DNA of 37,657 nucleotides from Xenorhabdus hominickii (lineage in GTDB: Bacteria; Pseudomonadota; Gammaproteobacteria; Enterobacterales; Enterobacteriaceae), in assembly GCF_002632725.1 (NCBI RefSeq), contig NZ_NJAI01000005.1, positions 382,665 through 420,321 of the forward strand. Reading direction: 5' to 3'. Shown in pieces: positions 7,230 to 16,145 of this stretch (position 1 is its first letter; the number at the start of each line of letters is the position of its first letter). The notes under the pieces are model-generated. The model was not told the DNA's origin. It worked only from the letters and a program-made list of their open reading frames with translations, and made no database searches. Position numbers and translations under genes: made by a program.

Positions 7230-8414
7230 TTAACCTTCCAAAAGTACATTATGTTTTTTTAGTATTTCTTTAACCCTATCTTTAGGGATGGAAAACGAAG
7301 TGTTACCATTTCTCCCAACCATTTTTTTTGCTGCGATCATAGCATTAATTATTGCTTCTTCTGTTGCTTCTATTGTTGCCTCATACAAAGGATCCAGTTT
7401 GTCATTTGGCAGTATTTTTATTGTTTTCATCTCTTCCCTAGAGAATGCATCGCTATTTGCAGTTGAAAAGGCAATAAATATCTCACCGCTAGTATTCCTG
7501 GCAACACCGCCTACTCTTGCAAGTCCAAGAGAGACTCTTTTAGCTATTTTATCTAATTGGTGAGGAGCCAATGGAGCATCAGTGGCGACCACGACTATTA
7601 TAGAACCCGCATCTTTTATTTTTTTCTTGTCTCCATGATATATCGGTTTAAGATCTTTTATTTCTTTACCAACTGGAATTCCCACAATAATCAAGTCATC
7701 CCTATCACCAAAGTTGCCTTGAACAAGAACGCCAACAGTATATCCGCCATCTTTTTTATCTAGAATTCGTGATGAAGTACCTGTTCCTCCCTTAAAATTA
7801 AAAAGGTTCATCCCAGTTCCACCGCCAACATTACCTTCTTCTATCGCCCCTGATTTAGCACTATTCAGAGCATTATAGACATGCTCTTTTTTTACATGCA
7901 TACCATTTATATCATTTAATATTCCATCCCACGTTTCTGAAACTACAGGTAAAAACCAGAATAAATCATCTTTTAGTGGCGATGTTAGATTATTATCAAT
8001 CATCCAGCTAATTGTTGAATCTCTGACAATACCAACACTATGAGTATTGGTTATTAATATTGGTGTTTCCAAGAAACCACTTTCTTTAACCCATTGGCTA
8101 CCTGTCATATCTCCATTTCCATTTAAAGAGAATATACTAGAAAATACAGGGTTAAATCGCTTTCCTTTTGGTAGTATGGCTGTCACGCCTGTTCTTATAG
8201 GGCCTTTCCCAACTTCTAGCTTTCCATCACCTTCTATTATGGTTGAATAACCAACTTTTACCCCACTAACATCTGTAATTGCATTATATTTCCCTGTTAC
8301 TCCTGAAAAAGGAATGCCTAAATCTCTTGCTCTAATCTCATTGGCTAAAGAATTAGAAGCTATCATTGTCGATATAGATAAGATCATAATATTTAATATC
8401 TTCATATTTCTCAT
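7230..8414 (-). CDS. Secreted P1 family peptidase (DmpA/BapA-like)
   Basis: A 394-residue N-terminal-nucleophile aminopeptidase of MEROPS family S58/P1 (DmpA, BapA). A longer frame opens at 8465, but ATG 8414 is preferred: it has AAGGAGG seven bases ahead and gives a clean Sec signal (MRNMKILNIMILSISTMIAS, cut after NSLA). Family blocks seen are ARDLGIPFSG near the mature start, NAITDVSGVKVGYSTI, then GNVGGGTGMNLFNFKGGTGT followed by SSR, which holds the self-cleaving Gly/Ser site producing the nucleophile. The family removes D-residues or beta-amino acids from peptides, so a role on non-ribosomal peptides is possible but unproven. It begins 35 bp after the oxidoreductase stop on the same strand and is probably co-transcribed with it. 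Confidence 0.87.
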   Translation of the reverse strand: MRNMKILNIMILSISTMIASNSLANEIRARDLGIPFSGVTGKYNAITDVSGVKVGYSTIIEGDGKLEVGKGPIRTGVTAILPKGKRFNPVFSSIFSLNGNGDMTGSQWVKESGFLETPILITNTHSVGIVRDSTISWMIDNNLTSPLKDDLFWFLPVVSETWDGILNDINGMHVKKEHVYNALNSAKSGAIEEGNVGGGTGMNLFNFKGGTGTSSRILDKKDGGYTVGVLVQGNFGDRDDLIIVGIPVGKEIKDLKPIYHGDKKKIKDAGSIIVVVATDAPLAPHQLDKIAKRVSLGLARVGGVARNTSGEIFIAFSTANSDAFSREEMKTIKILPNDKLDPLYEATIEATEEAIINAMIAAKKMVGRNGNTSFSIPKDRVKEILKKHNVLLEG

Positions 8415-8449
8415 AAATCCTCCTTGTGATAGCAAATTAATTTGAAGGA

Positions 8450-9583
8450 TCAAGGCTTGGAACATGAAGATTCAACATGAAAATAATTCGCTTTCGGCCA
8501 GTCGATATAACCTTTTTCCCCATTTCCGTAATGGGTTTCATTAGGCGCATTAACGAGTTCAATGCCGCAGCGTAGGCGTTCGACCAAATCAGGGTTGGAA
8601 ATAAACGGGCGTCCGAATGCAACTGCATCAACTTTGCCTTCCTCCCGGCGGGAAATTGCAATATCAAGATTATAGTTGTTATTGCCGATATAAGCCCCGT
8701 CGAATAGAGACCTCAGTGCATCCAAATCAACACTTTCAGGAACTTCACGGCTTTTTCCTGTCGTTCCTTCAACAAAGTGGAGATAAGCCAGCTTGAACTT
8801 ATTGAGTTGCTGAATCAGGTAACTATAAGTTGCCATCACATTGCTATCAAGTGGAGTGTTCCCGACTTCTGTTGTTACTGGCGATAATCTAATGCCAACT
8901 CGCCCGTCCCCCCAAACATGGGTTACAGCTTCAACAACCTCCAGAATTAGTCTGGCTCGGTTTTCAATTGAGCCACCGTATTGATCAGTGCGATGGTTAG
9001 TGGAATCACGCAGGAACTGTTCCAGCAAATAACTATTAGCTGAATGAATTTCGACACCATCGAACCCTGCACGTTTAGCGCACTCCGCTGCATGTTTGTA
9101 TTGTTCAACAATACCAGAGATCTCGTCGGTTCTTAGTGCTCGTGGCATAGAGACTGCTTCAAAGCCATTATTGGTGAAAACCTTACCGTCTGCTTTAATA
9201 GCGGATGGTGCTACAGGTGCTTCTCTATTTGGTTGGAGATCAACATGTGAGCAACGACCGACATGCCACAATTGCATTACAATTTTACCGCCGGCAACGT
9301 GAATAGCCTCTGTGATTTTTTTCCATCCAGCTACCTGCTCTTCCGTCCAGATACCGGGGGTTAAGGCATAACCACGCCCTTGTGCTGAAATATTGGTTGC
9401 TTCTGAAATAATTAAACCAGCACTCGCTCGCTGAACATAATAGGTGACATTAAGTTCGTTCGGGACGCCCTCCTCATTCGTGCGGCCGCGTGTTAAAGGA
9501 GCCATAACAATACGGTTGTCCAGTTCAATTTTTCCTAATGTGGTAGGTGAGAAAAGATCGGTGTGAATACTATTATCAGCCAT
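8450..9583 (-). CDS. Old Yellow Enzyme family alkene reductase (NemA/XenB-like)
   Basis: A 377-residue FMN-dependent NADPH oxidoreductase that reduces activated C=C bonds or nitro groups. ATG 9583 is chosen over an in-frame ATG at 9628 because AAGGAAATCTTC precedes it and the product starts at the family position (MADNSIHTDLFSPTTLG). Motifs are RIVMAPLTRGRT, the active-site pair in GVEIHSANSYLLEQFL (His and Asn), NHRTDQYGGSIENRARL, and the C-terminal FMN-phosphate site AVAFGRPFISNPDLVERLR. Length matches NemA. It heads a likely two-gene unit with the P1 peptidase. The upstream 9667-9713 segment matches one upstream of the nitrilase remnant, suggesting common regulation. Confidence 0.88.
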   Translation of the reverse strand: MADNSIHTDLFSPTTLGKIELDNRIVMAPLTRGRTNEEGVPNELNVTYYVQRASAGLIISEATNISAQGRGYALTPGIWTEEQVAGWKKITEAIHVAGGKIVMQLWHVGRCSHVDLQPNREAPVAPSAIKADGKVFTNNGFEAVSMPRALRTDEISGIVEQYKHAAECAKRAGFDGVEIHSANSYLLEQFLRDSTNHRTDQYGGSIENRARLILEVVEAVTHVWGDGRVGIRLSPVTTEVGNTPLDSNVMATYSYLIQQLNKFKLAYLHFVEGTTGKSREVPESVDLDALRSLFDGAYIGNNNYNLDIAISRREEGKVDAVAFGRPFISNPDLVERLRCGIELVNAPNETHYGNGEKGYIDWPKANYFHVESSCSKP

Positions 9584-9666
9584 GAAGATTTCCTTTTTTG
9601 ATAATCTATTTTTGTGAAGGTAATTCAAACAAAAATCCTTTAGTCAACGGTATTGATTAAACATTG

Positions 9667-9713
9667 CAACCTATTATTATCGTTACCTGCGATACTGAGC
9701 GGGATAATATTTA
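9667..9713 (-). promoter_or_regulatory. Shared upstream element, copy B
   Basis: Second copy of the 47-bp segment also found at 4404-4450. It contains TATCG and CGATA as an inverted pair spaced by seven bases (minus strand). It lies about 85 bp upstream of the Old Yellow Enzyme ATG. The rest of the 9.63-10.02 kb gap is AT-rich and shows no gene. Confidence 0.5.
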
Positions 9714-10018
9714 AAACGGAGAAAAATAACACCAATCAACAATTTTAAATTGAAATAAACTAATGTTTAACATAAACATCTTGGTTATAGCTTCACTGTG
9801 TATTTATTTATAATAATCTATCATTTTTCGATTCAGCTTTTTACTCGGGTATGATGGAGTTGAAATAAAAACAATAAAAATATAAATCATTAAATTACAA
9901 TGAGATATGTCATTGTATATTTATGGGCTAAATTCTTATTCAAGATAAGTTAAATTGATCTCAACAAATTATGTCCTTTTTACGCCCGTTTTTCTGGTAT
10001 CGTTTTATCATGGATTAT

Positions 10019-10219
10019 TTAAAATAAATCGTCTTCGTCATCATCTTCGTCATCACCTATCATATCCAGAAACATGTCGAGTAATTCATCACCATCTTCA
10101 TCATCGAACCAGCCGCTTATAGACATTTCTTTCTCAAACAGTTTACATATTTCAGTTGATGCTGCTTTAGGATCATCACTGCCATTAATTATTTTTTCGA
10201 TTTTCGCCCGTAGTTTCAT
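10019..10219 (-). CDS. Small acidic protein of unknown function
   Basis: A 66-residue protein starting MKLRAKIEKIINGSDDPKAA. The N-terminal two-thirds looks helical and amphipathic (EICKLFEKEMSISGWFDDED). The C-terminus is extremely acidic (DMIGDDEDDDEDDLF). The upstream GAGGC, six bases before ATG, is a modest ribosome site. Such acidic small proteins include immunity proteins and nucleic-acid mimics, but nothing here proves either. No toxin gene is adjacent. It lies between the oxidoreductase unit and the remnants of a second MocR gene. Confidence 0.55.
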   Translation of the reverse strand: MKLRAKIEKIINGSDDPKAASTEICKLFEKEMSISGWFDDEDGDELLDMFLDMIGDDEDDDEDDLF

Positions 10220-10263
10220 TTTTGCCTCTGTTTTTGACTAAATTAAATTTTTTATGTTTTATT

Positions 10264-10372
10264 ACAAACATAAATACATTTCAACAATATACTTCACTTT
10301 CTCTAACCCTGCTCGCAGAGATGAAAAATTAATCATAAAGGTATGTGATTTTAGCAAAAGCAGAGACAGCGT
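10264..10372 (-). pseudogene. Remnant of a second MocR gene 3' end
   Basis: A minus-strand frame reads KSHTFMINFSSLRAGLEKVK then YIVEMYLCL and stops at 10264. It aligns with the last residues of the intact MocR next door (HAIRLAIGSVELKSLL then MVLKKVKYVIELHSYF). Nothing upstream of it is coding. It indicates an eroded tandem paralogue. Confidence 0.45.
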
Positions 10373-10415
10373 TAGAGGTACAAGAGGGCATCATCCTGAA
10401 CTTAGTGAATTAAGA

Positions 10416-11750
10416 TTAAAAGTATGAATGTAGTTCAATAACATACTTCACTTTTTTTAGTACCATCAGCAAAGATTTTAATTCTACTGACCCTATGGCT
10501 AAGCGGATTGCATGTGGTACATGCAACGATGTCGCAAACGGTTCAGCGGTTGATACAGAAATATTTTCTTGTATTAGGGCCATTGCAACTTGATCGGCTC
10601 TAGTCTCCTCTGCCAATGGGAGCCAGACAAAATAAGATGATGGATGGCTGATATATCGTATCCCAGCAAATATTTCTTTTACAATCAATTGGCGTGCTTG
10701 AGCATCTTTGCGTTTTTCTTCTTCCAATTCAGCGACCGTACCGTCATGTATCCATTCACAAATGATGGATGTCATTAAAGCCGGTGTATTCCACGTGGTT
10801 ACTCTAATGGCACGTGTAAGAGCGGGCAAATGTTGATCAGGCGCAACAATAAATCCAACACGTAATCCAGTAGCAATACTTTTGGAAAACCCTGAAACAT
10901 AGATGGTCAATTCTGGGGCAAGCTCAACAAGTGGCGGTGGCGCATTCTCTATCAGAAAAGCGTAAACTGCATCCTCAATAATGAGCAGCCCATATCGACG
11001 AGCCAGTTCAACTAAGCGCTTACGTTGGTTTTCGCTCATCACCCATCCCAATGGATTATGTAATGTTGGCATCGTATATAAGGCACGGACACGACGATGT
11101 TTGCACAACTTTTCAAGTGCCTCTAGGTCAAGGCCATCTTCTGCAGCAGGAACAGAGAGCAGCTCGAGATGATATGTTTCGGCCAGAATTTTGAAACCCG
11201 GATAGGTCAAAATATCTACTGCGACAACATCTCCAGGTTTTAATAGTGCCATGACTGTGCTGGCTAAACCATGTTGAGCGCCACTGACGATTAATAAATT
11301 ATCCATAGGAATATTAATTTCCCGGCTTTTTAGATACTTTGACATTGCTGCACGTTCATGTTGTCTTCCCCCATGTGGCTGATAGCGTAACAATGCTTCT
11401 ATTTCACCAGAAATGGATAATTTTCGCAGGGCGCTTCTCAGTAGCTCTGTCTGAGAAGGTAGTGAGGGATAATTAAAATTAAGATCGACCATATCAGTAA
11501 TGACATGTTGCTCTATTCCTAAATTTGCCGGCAGAGCAATTTCACGTACAAACGTCCCTCGACCAATCTCCCCACTCACTAATCCCATTGCTTCAAGTTC
11601 AGCATAGACCCGAGTGGCTGTAACTAAGGACATTCTTTCATCTGCCGCCAGTTGTCTATGGGTTGGTAGCCGCGTACCAGGGGAAATTCGACCAGAACGT
11701 ATATCCTCAGCAAATTTATCAACCAGCGATTTGTAACGGGAATGGGCCAT
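10416..11750 (-). CDS. MocR-type GntR/aminotransferase regulator (PdxR-like)
   Basis: A 444-residue fusion of an N-terminal GntR winged helix (about residues 1-75: SRYKSLVDKFAEDIRSGRIS, GTRLPTHRQLAADERMS) to a fold-type I aminotransferase domain. The PLP lysine is visible in YVSGFSKSIATGLRVGF, and the region before it reads GLLIIEDAVYAFL. ATG 11750 (MAHSRYK) fits the family start; the longer frame from 11819 has no support. MocR proteins sense PLP or amino-compound ligands and usually control a divergent neighbour. Here that is the EamA transporter beginning 89 bp away, so local control of that exporter is the natural inference. Confidence 0.87.
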   Translation of the reverse strand: MAHSRYKSLVDKFAEDIRSGRISPGTRLPTHRQLAADERMSLVTATRVYAELEAMGLVSGEIGRGTFVREIALPANLGIEQHVITDMVDLNFNYPSLPSQTELLRSALRKLSISGEIEALLRYQPHGGRQHERAAMSKYLKSREINIPMDNLLIVSGAQHGLASTVMALLKPGDVVAVDILTYPGFKILAETYHLELLSVPAAEDGLDLEALEKLCKHRRVRALYTMPTLHNPLGWVMSENQRKRLVELARRYGLLIIEDAVYAFLIENAPPPLVELAPELTIYVSGFSKSIATGLRVGFIVAPDQHLPALTRAIRVTTWNTPALMTSIICEWIHDGTVAELEEEKRKDAQARQLIVKEIFAGIRYISHPSSYFVWLPLAEETRADQVAMALIQENISVSTAEPFATSLHVPHAIRLAIGSVELKSLLMVLKKVKYVIELHSYF

Positions 11751-11839
11751 AAGAAAATGTATCCATGACAATAATTTGATTGTCATGATGTTGAGCCATA
11801 CGATGCTTACTCGCAACAATTAAAACTAATTGGGGAATA

Positions 11840-12724
11840 ATGGTCATGCTGAATGAGCTTAAAAGTAAGACAGCAAGTGGATGGATTAATGGTTGCCTCG
11901 GTGTGCTTATCTTCAGCGGATCATTACCTGCAACAAAAATCGCTGTCATGGATTTTGATCCTATTTTTCTGACGGTCGCCCGTGCTTCTATTGCAGGTTT
12001 ATTCGCGCTTATTGTTTTATTCATCTTTAAAGAAAAACACCCAATATATAGTCAAATCGTACCCTTAATCATCGTCGCCTTAGGCGTTGTTGTCGGATTT
12101 CCTCTTTTAACGGCATTAGCTCTTCAACATATCACTTCAGCACACTCAATTGTATTCCTTGGGTTATTACCTCTTTCTACGGCTATTTTTGGTGTATGGC
12201 GCGGTGGAGAACACCCTCATCCCGCTTTCTGGATATTTTCTATTGTGGGTAGTTTATTAGTAATGGGATTTGCATTCATACAAGGTGTATCTGCTTCTCT
12301 GGCCGGAGATACATTAATGCTTGCCGCCGTTTTAGTTTGTGGGCTTGGTTATGCGGAGGGAGCAAAACTTTCTCGTGTTTTAGGTGGATGGCAAGTTATC
12401 TGCTGGGCGCTGATTATTTCACTACCTGCAATGCTTATCATGACGTTTATGTTTATGCCAAATTCATTTGCAAATGTCAGTACACCGGTGTGGATTAGCC
12501 TTGTCTACGTGTCCCTTTTCAGCATGTTGATTGGTTTTATTTTCTGGTATCGGGGATTGGCGCAGGGAGGCATCGCTGCTGTTGGCCAACTTCAGCTACT
12601 GCAACCTTTTTTTGGACTCGCGTTGAGCGCAACTGTACTTGGTGAACCTGTAAACCTATTAATGATAGCTGTAACTATTGGTGTTATTCTTTGTGTTGTT
12701 GGCTCACGGCTATTTGCAAAGTAA
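11840..12724 (+). CDS. EamA/DMT family transporter
   Basis: A 294-residue inner-membrane protein with about ten hydrophobic segments in two EamA halves (residues about 18-145 and 155-290). Typical motifs are FSGSLPATKIAV in helix 1, RASIAG in helix 2, and GFIFWYRGLAQGGIAAVGQL followed by QPFF in the second half. GGGGAATA lies just before ATG 11840; a second ATG six bases later has better spacing and may be the true start. DMT proteins of this kind export amino acids or small metabolites. The divergent MocR regulator supports an amino-compound substrate. Confidence 0.85.
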   Translation: MVMLNELKSKTASGWINGCLGVLIFSGSLPATKIAVMDFDPIFLTVARASIAGLFALIVLFIFKEKHPIYSQIVPLIIVALGVVVGFPLLTALALQHITSAHSIVFLGLLPLSTAIFGVWRGGEHPHPAFWIFSIVGSLLVMGFAFIQGVSASLAGDTLMLAAVLVCGLGYAEGAKLSRVLGGWQVICWALIISLPAMLIMTFMFMPNSFANVSTPVWISLVYVSLFSMLIGFIFWYRGLAQGGIAAVGQLQLLQPFFGLALSATVLGEPVNLLMIAVTIGVILCVVGSRLFAK

Positions 12725-12768
12725 AAACCAATCCTTTTTATTAATATATTTCTGATATAGATACCATT

Positions 12769-13680
12769 ATGCGTAGAACTGATCATCTTGGTGGGATAAC
12801 AGCGTTTGTCACAACAGCACAACTAGGAAGTTTTACTGCGGCAGCGGAACGCCTCGGAGTGACAAAATCGGCTGTAGGGAAAAGCGTTGGACGACTTGAA
12901 TATCGCTTAGGGCTTAAACTTTTTCAACGTTCCACCCGCAGCTTAAGTCTGACTCCTGATGGAGAAGTCTTCCTGATAAGTTGCCAAAGCGCTATTGAGA
13001 TCCTTGAACAAGCTGAAGCGGCACTCACTTCACATATTGCTTACCCTGCGGGACGACTCCGTATCGATCTACCGGCTGCATTCGGCCGTCAGCGTATCCT
13101 CCCTAACCTTTTGAAAATTACGCGTGATTATCCAGAACTGACGCTTACTGTTTCGTTCTGCGAGCGCTATGTCGATTTAATTGAGGAAGGCATTGATCTT
13201 GCAATACGAATTGGTGAACTTGCTGACAGTAGTGGGCTCGTAGCCCGCAGATTGACAACTCAAAAACTTGTTATTTGTGCATCACCAGATTATTTGCATT
13301 ATAGCGGTGAACCTAATACTCCTGACGAATTAAGCCAACATCGGTGTGTCGTGGGGTTTCGCAGGGATCAGCCAGTATCTTGGTTATTGAAAGAAAAGAA
13401 TGGTGAAATGAAACGTTACACTCCACCAGAAACTTATGAATTCGCTGATGGGGATGCAATGTTGGCGGCAGTTCTGGCTGGGTGTGGATTTTCTCAATTG
13501 CCATTATGGATGGTGGGTAAATATCTTGAGAGTGGAGAACTCAAAGAAGTATTGCAAGGCCATTCAGGTGGAGAAGTCCTTATTAGCGCGTTATGGCCTA
13601 AAAACCGTCAACTGCTCCCCAAAATACGTCATGTTGTAGATACATTAGTGGAGATGGAAGAAAATGGTTTGCTGGATTAA
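12769..13680 (+). CDS. LysR-family transcriptional regulator
   Basis: A 303-residue LTTR. The N-terminal winged helix (residues about 5-65) includes GGITAFVTTAQLGSFTAAAE and RLGVTKSAVGKSVGRLEYRL. The C-terminal periplasmic-binding-like domain starts near residue 90 (GRLRIDLPAAFGRQRILPNL). The subclass resembles the AaeR/DsdC-like group often found beside MFS pumps. It converges on a dead MFS gene at 13.7-14.9 kb and follows the EamA gene by 44 bp, so its true target is uncertain. Full length, no lesion. Confidence 0.87.
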   Translation: MRRTDHLGGITAFVTTAQLGSFTAAAERLGVTKSAVGKSVGRLEYRLGLKLFQRSTRSLSLTPDGEVFLISCQSAIEILEQAEAALTSHIAYPAGRLRIDLPAAFGRQRILPNLLKITRDYPELTLTVSFCERYVDLIEEGIDLAIRIGELADSSGLVARRLTTQKLVICASPDYLHYSGEPNTPDELSQHRCVVGFRRDQPVSWLLKEKNGEMKRYTPPETYEFADGDAMLAAVLAGCGFSQLPLWMVGKYLESGELKEVLQGHSGGEVLISALWPKNRQLLPKIRHVVDTLVEMEENGLLD

Positions 13681-13702
13681 TCGTAAGAATCAATACGTGA
13701 AT

Positions 13703-14883
13703 TTAGATTGTTTTTTCGGCCATTTTTCGGTAGTCGCTATTAACCTTGCTTTTAAAATAAATACTCAAAAAGGCCATTAATGCAAAGAGGATACTACTCA
13801 ATATAATCGTGTGTACGCCAAATTGAGCAAGAAACCATCATCCGGTAATAGAGCCAATTGTGATGCCTAAATTAGAAAAAGAGATATAAAGGCTGTTAGC
13901 AAATTCTGGCGCTTCGTTAGCTTCTTTCATAATCCATGTTTGGCTGACAACCAGCCCAGCAGAATGTAGACCACCCCAGAAAATGGTCAACACACACATC
14001 GCTATCGGTGAAAATCCCCAAAACCAAACTTGGATATAGAGGATAATTAACAAAATAGGATAGGCATGAGTTGTATTTACAACATTTTTTGCAGAAAGCT
14101 GCTGAATACAAAATTACCCAGAAATCCACAAGCACCAAATAAGATTAAAATCATACTGGTGGAATTATTATCAAAGTGAGTAATTTTCGAAAGGTAATCT
14201 GCTATATAGCTAAAACTTGAGAACATAGCGGAAAACACTAATGTGGCCGTAGCGAGCGTAAACCATAATTTTCCTTTACGCAGGATAGTGACTTGATCGG
14301 AGAAAGAGCTGCTTTTTGTGATAGGAATTGAAGGCACAAAAAACAGGATACCAATGAAAGCCAGCGCACAAGTCGCTGTACCAAAATAAAATGCAGCACT
14401 GAGTGACAGATGTTCAGCTATGAATGAACTTATAGGCATTCCTAAGACCATTCCTACCGCGCCCCCAGCGAAAACTTTTGCTGTGGCGCCAGCACTTTTT
14501 TCCTTTGGAACTGAATTCACTGCAACGACAAGAGCAACTGCAAAGAAAACAGCATGTACCAGCCCCGGTAGGATCCTGAAAGTCAGCATCAAATTAAAGA
14601 TGTCTGTTGTGGCATAGATGAGATTAGAAATAACAAATAAAAGCAGAATAGTGAGAAGAACATGTTTCCTGTTATATCGAGATAACATTAATGTGATGAA
14701 TGGGCCAGTCACGGCGACCACAATGGTATAAACACTGACAAGAAAGCCGACTTGAGTCGGTGTCACATTCAATTGTTCTTCAAGTTGAGGTAATAGCCCA
14801 ATAACAGCTATTTCAGTCGTAATAACACCAAAAACTGCAATGGATAACGTCAGCAACAACATAGAACTCTTATTTTTCATCAT
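13703..14883 (-). pseudogene. MFS efflux transporter (AraJ/YdeA-like), two lesions
   Basis: ATG 14883 with AAGG ahead opens a DHA1-type transporter (helix 1 IAVFGVITTEIAVIGLLPQL, motif A region FITLMLSRYNRKHVLL). Codon 269 is a premature TAA, reached because a run of six A at about 14083-14088 is one base short. Adding one A restores QKNVVNTTHAYPILL, then IILYIQVWFWGFSP. The restored frame meets a second lesion at 13838, TGA where Trp is expected (GSITG then WFLAQFGVHTII), and ends at 13703 as MAEKTI. The whole would be about 393 residues and 12 helices. Two independent lesions make this a true pseudogene. Confidence 0.85.
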
Positions 14884-15074
14884 GATAACCTTACTTCATC
14901 TTAGTTTCTAAATGTAAGCAGGATGATGGCAAAAAACGTGTAAAAACAGAAGGATGCTTTCGTCTATTGTCTGTAGACATAACTTCTTCAATGATTTTTA
15001 ATTAATAGATGTGAAGCCGCAACATGGCGGCATTAGAATGAATATCTGGTGGCTATTCTGAAGGGCAGATAGAG

Positions 15075-15509
15075 TTATAAGGGGAAGCTCTCAACTACGC
15101 TAAATTCAATAACAACAATCTCCATATCCGGTGAAAAAACGCCTTCGCTGGTAAAGAAACGTTGATGCTCCAATTGCCAGTGAAGCAAACTCCTATCGCC
15201 CTCGCCTTCTTTCCATGCCAGTTCCGCTGGCATTTCTGAGAATTGCATTAAGTGCATATCAGTCACTCTGACAGCGCAAATGGGGCTTTCTTGACTATTG
15301 AAGACAATATAATGATTGCCAACGGTGATCTTACCGTCATCGGCTCCATAAGAAGCATAAGAATGATACGAACAACTCGTCGCTGTTTTTATCCTTTTAA
15401 CAACTAATTCAGACAATTCATCCTGCATAGCGGGAGAATCACCAAATGCCCAATGCCCTGCTTTTGGATATTTATTCTCAATCAGTTCTATGACTTTATC
15501 TGTTTTCAT
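15075..15509 (-). CDS. ASCH-domain protein
   Basis: A 144-residue cytoplasmic protein of the ASCH superfamily (PUA-like beta barrel). The expected motif with basic and Thr/Ser residues is visible as VVKRIKTATSCSYHSY. Later blocks are VGNHYIVFNSQESPICAVRV and AWKEGEGDRSLLHWQLEHQR, the latter typical of the YqfB/DUF984 branch. ASCH proteins bind RNA, or act as amidohydrolases on N4-acetylcytidine; which applies here is unknown. A near-perfect palindrome lies about 70 bp upstream. Confidence 0.8.
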   Translation of the reverse strand: MKTDKVIELIENKYPKAGHWAFGDSPAMQDELSELVVKRIKTATSCSYHSYASYGADDGKITVGNHYIVFNSQESPICAVRVTDMHLMQFSEMPAELAWKEGEGDRSLLHWQLEHQRFFTSEGVFSPDMEIVVIEFSVVESFPL

Positions 15510-15579
15510 ATTATCTTTCTGATATCTATCTAAGTTTATGCGGAACCTTATTTACTAACATAATGACACCGTTTTTAAC

Positions 15580-15602
15580 CATAACTTTATGTCAAAGTTA
15601 TG
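15580..15602. promoter_or_regulatory. Perfect palindrome upstream of the ASCH gene
   Basis: CATAACTTT at 15580-15588 and AAAGTTATG at 15594-15602 form a perfect 9-bp inverted repeat around ATGTC. Dimeric-repressor operators have this shape. It lies between the ASCH gene and the mmsA remnant. Confidence 0.5.
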
Positions 15603-15615
15603 ACATGAATCCCTA

Positions 15616-16137
15616 TTATAGATTTAATGAATGAGAAATCTTACAAGTATGAGCGGTAAAGTTACCGCTCTTTGAATAAGTTAATGATATTAATTGGTTA
15701 CTTGGAAAGGCAAATTTAGCCGCTTCATTATTTTCGTGTTTAATCCAATGCTGAGTAATAGTTTTACGTCGAGTGTAAAAACGTACGCCATCCGGGCCAT
15801 AATCTGCCCCCATCAAGGCGCTGGCGGCATTATTTAAATCAGCATCTGGCATTAAGACAGCATGATTTTTCGCTCTCCCCAGTGCCTAAACGCGTTTACC
15901 ACGTCGTGTTCCTTCACTGTGAATATATTCTGCTATTGGCGTAGAACCGACAAAACTCAGCGCCTTCACATCAGGAGATTCAATTAAACCATCAACCGCT
16001 TCTTTATTACGCCAGGCAGGAAGTGCGGTTTTCGCCGCAGCAATGGCTTGCTTTACTGTCTCTCTACTTGCCATCTCAACTTGGCGTATTACGTCACCAG
16101 AAGAAGGATTAAATACCGCTGAAGTTCTGCCGCATGC
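15616..16137 (-). pseudogene. mmsA: Methylmalonate/malonate-semialdehyde dehydrogenase, two deletions and a nonsense codon
   Basis: One minus-strand frame retains pieces of MmsA/IolA in order. ACGRTSAVFNPSSGDVIRQV (N-terminus, its start codon lost) leads to ETVKQAIAAAKTALPAWRN. It then jumps directly to KEAVDGLIESPDVKALSFVG and STPIAEYIHSEGTRRGKRV, with roughly 160 residues missing. A TAG replaces the expected Gln. LGRAKNHAVLMPDADLNNAA then jumps to the C-terminal GVRFYTRRKTITQHW and ends near FAFPSNQ, so the segment with the catalytic Cys is also lost. MmsA converts malonate semialdehyde to acetyl-CoA, the step after BauA next door. The frame of the pieces is preserved, suggesting in-frame deletions or precise recombination. 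Confidence 0.85.
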
Positions 16138-16145
16138 TATTTCCT

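Noticed and set aside
15649..15672. GAGCGGT/ACCGCTC hairpin as a terminator of mmsA
   Set aside because: The stem is perfect, but only three T follow on one strand and none on the gene's strand, so termination is not supported.
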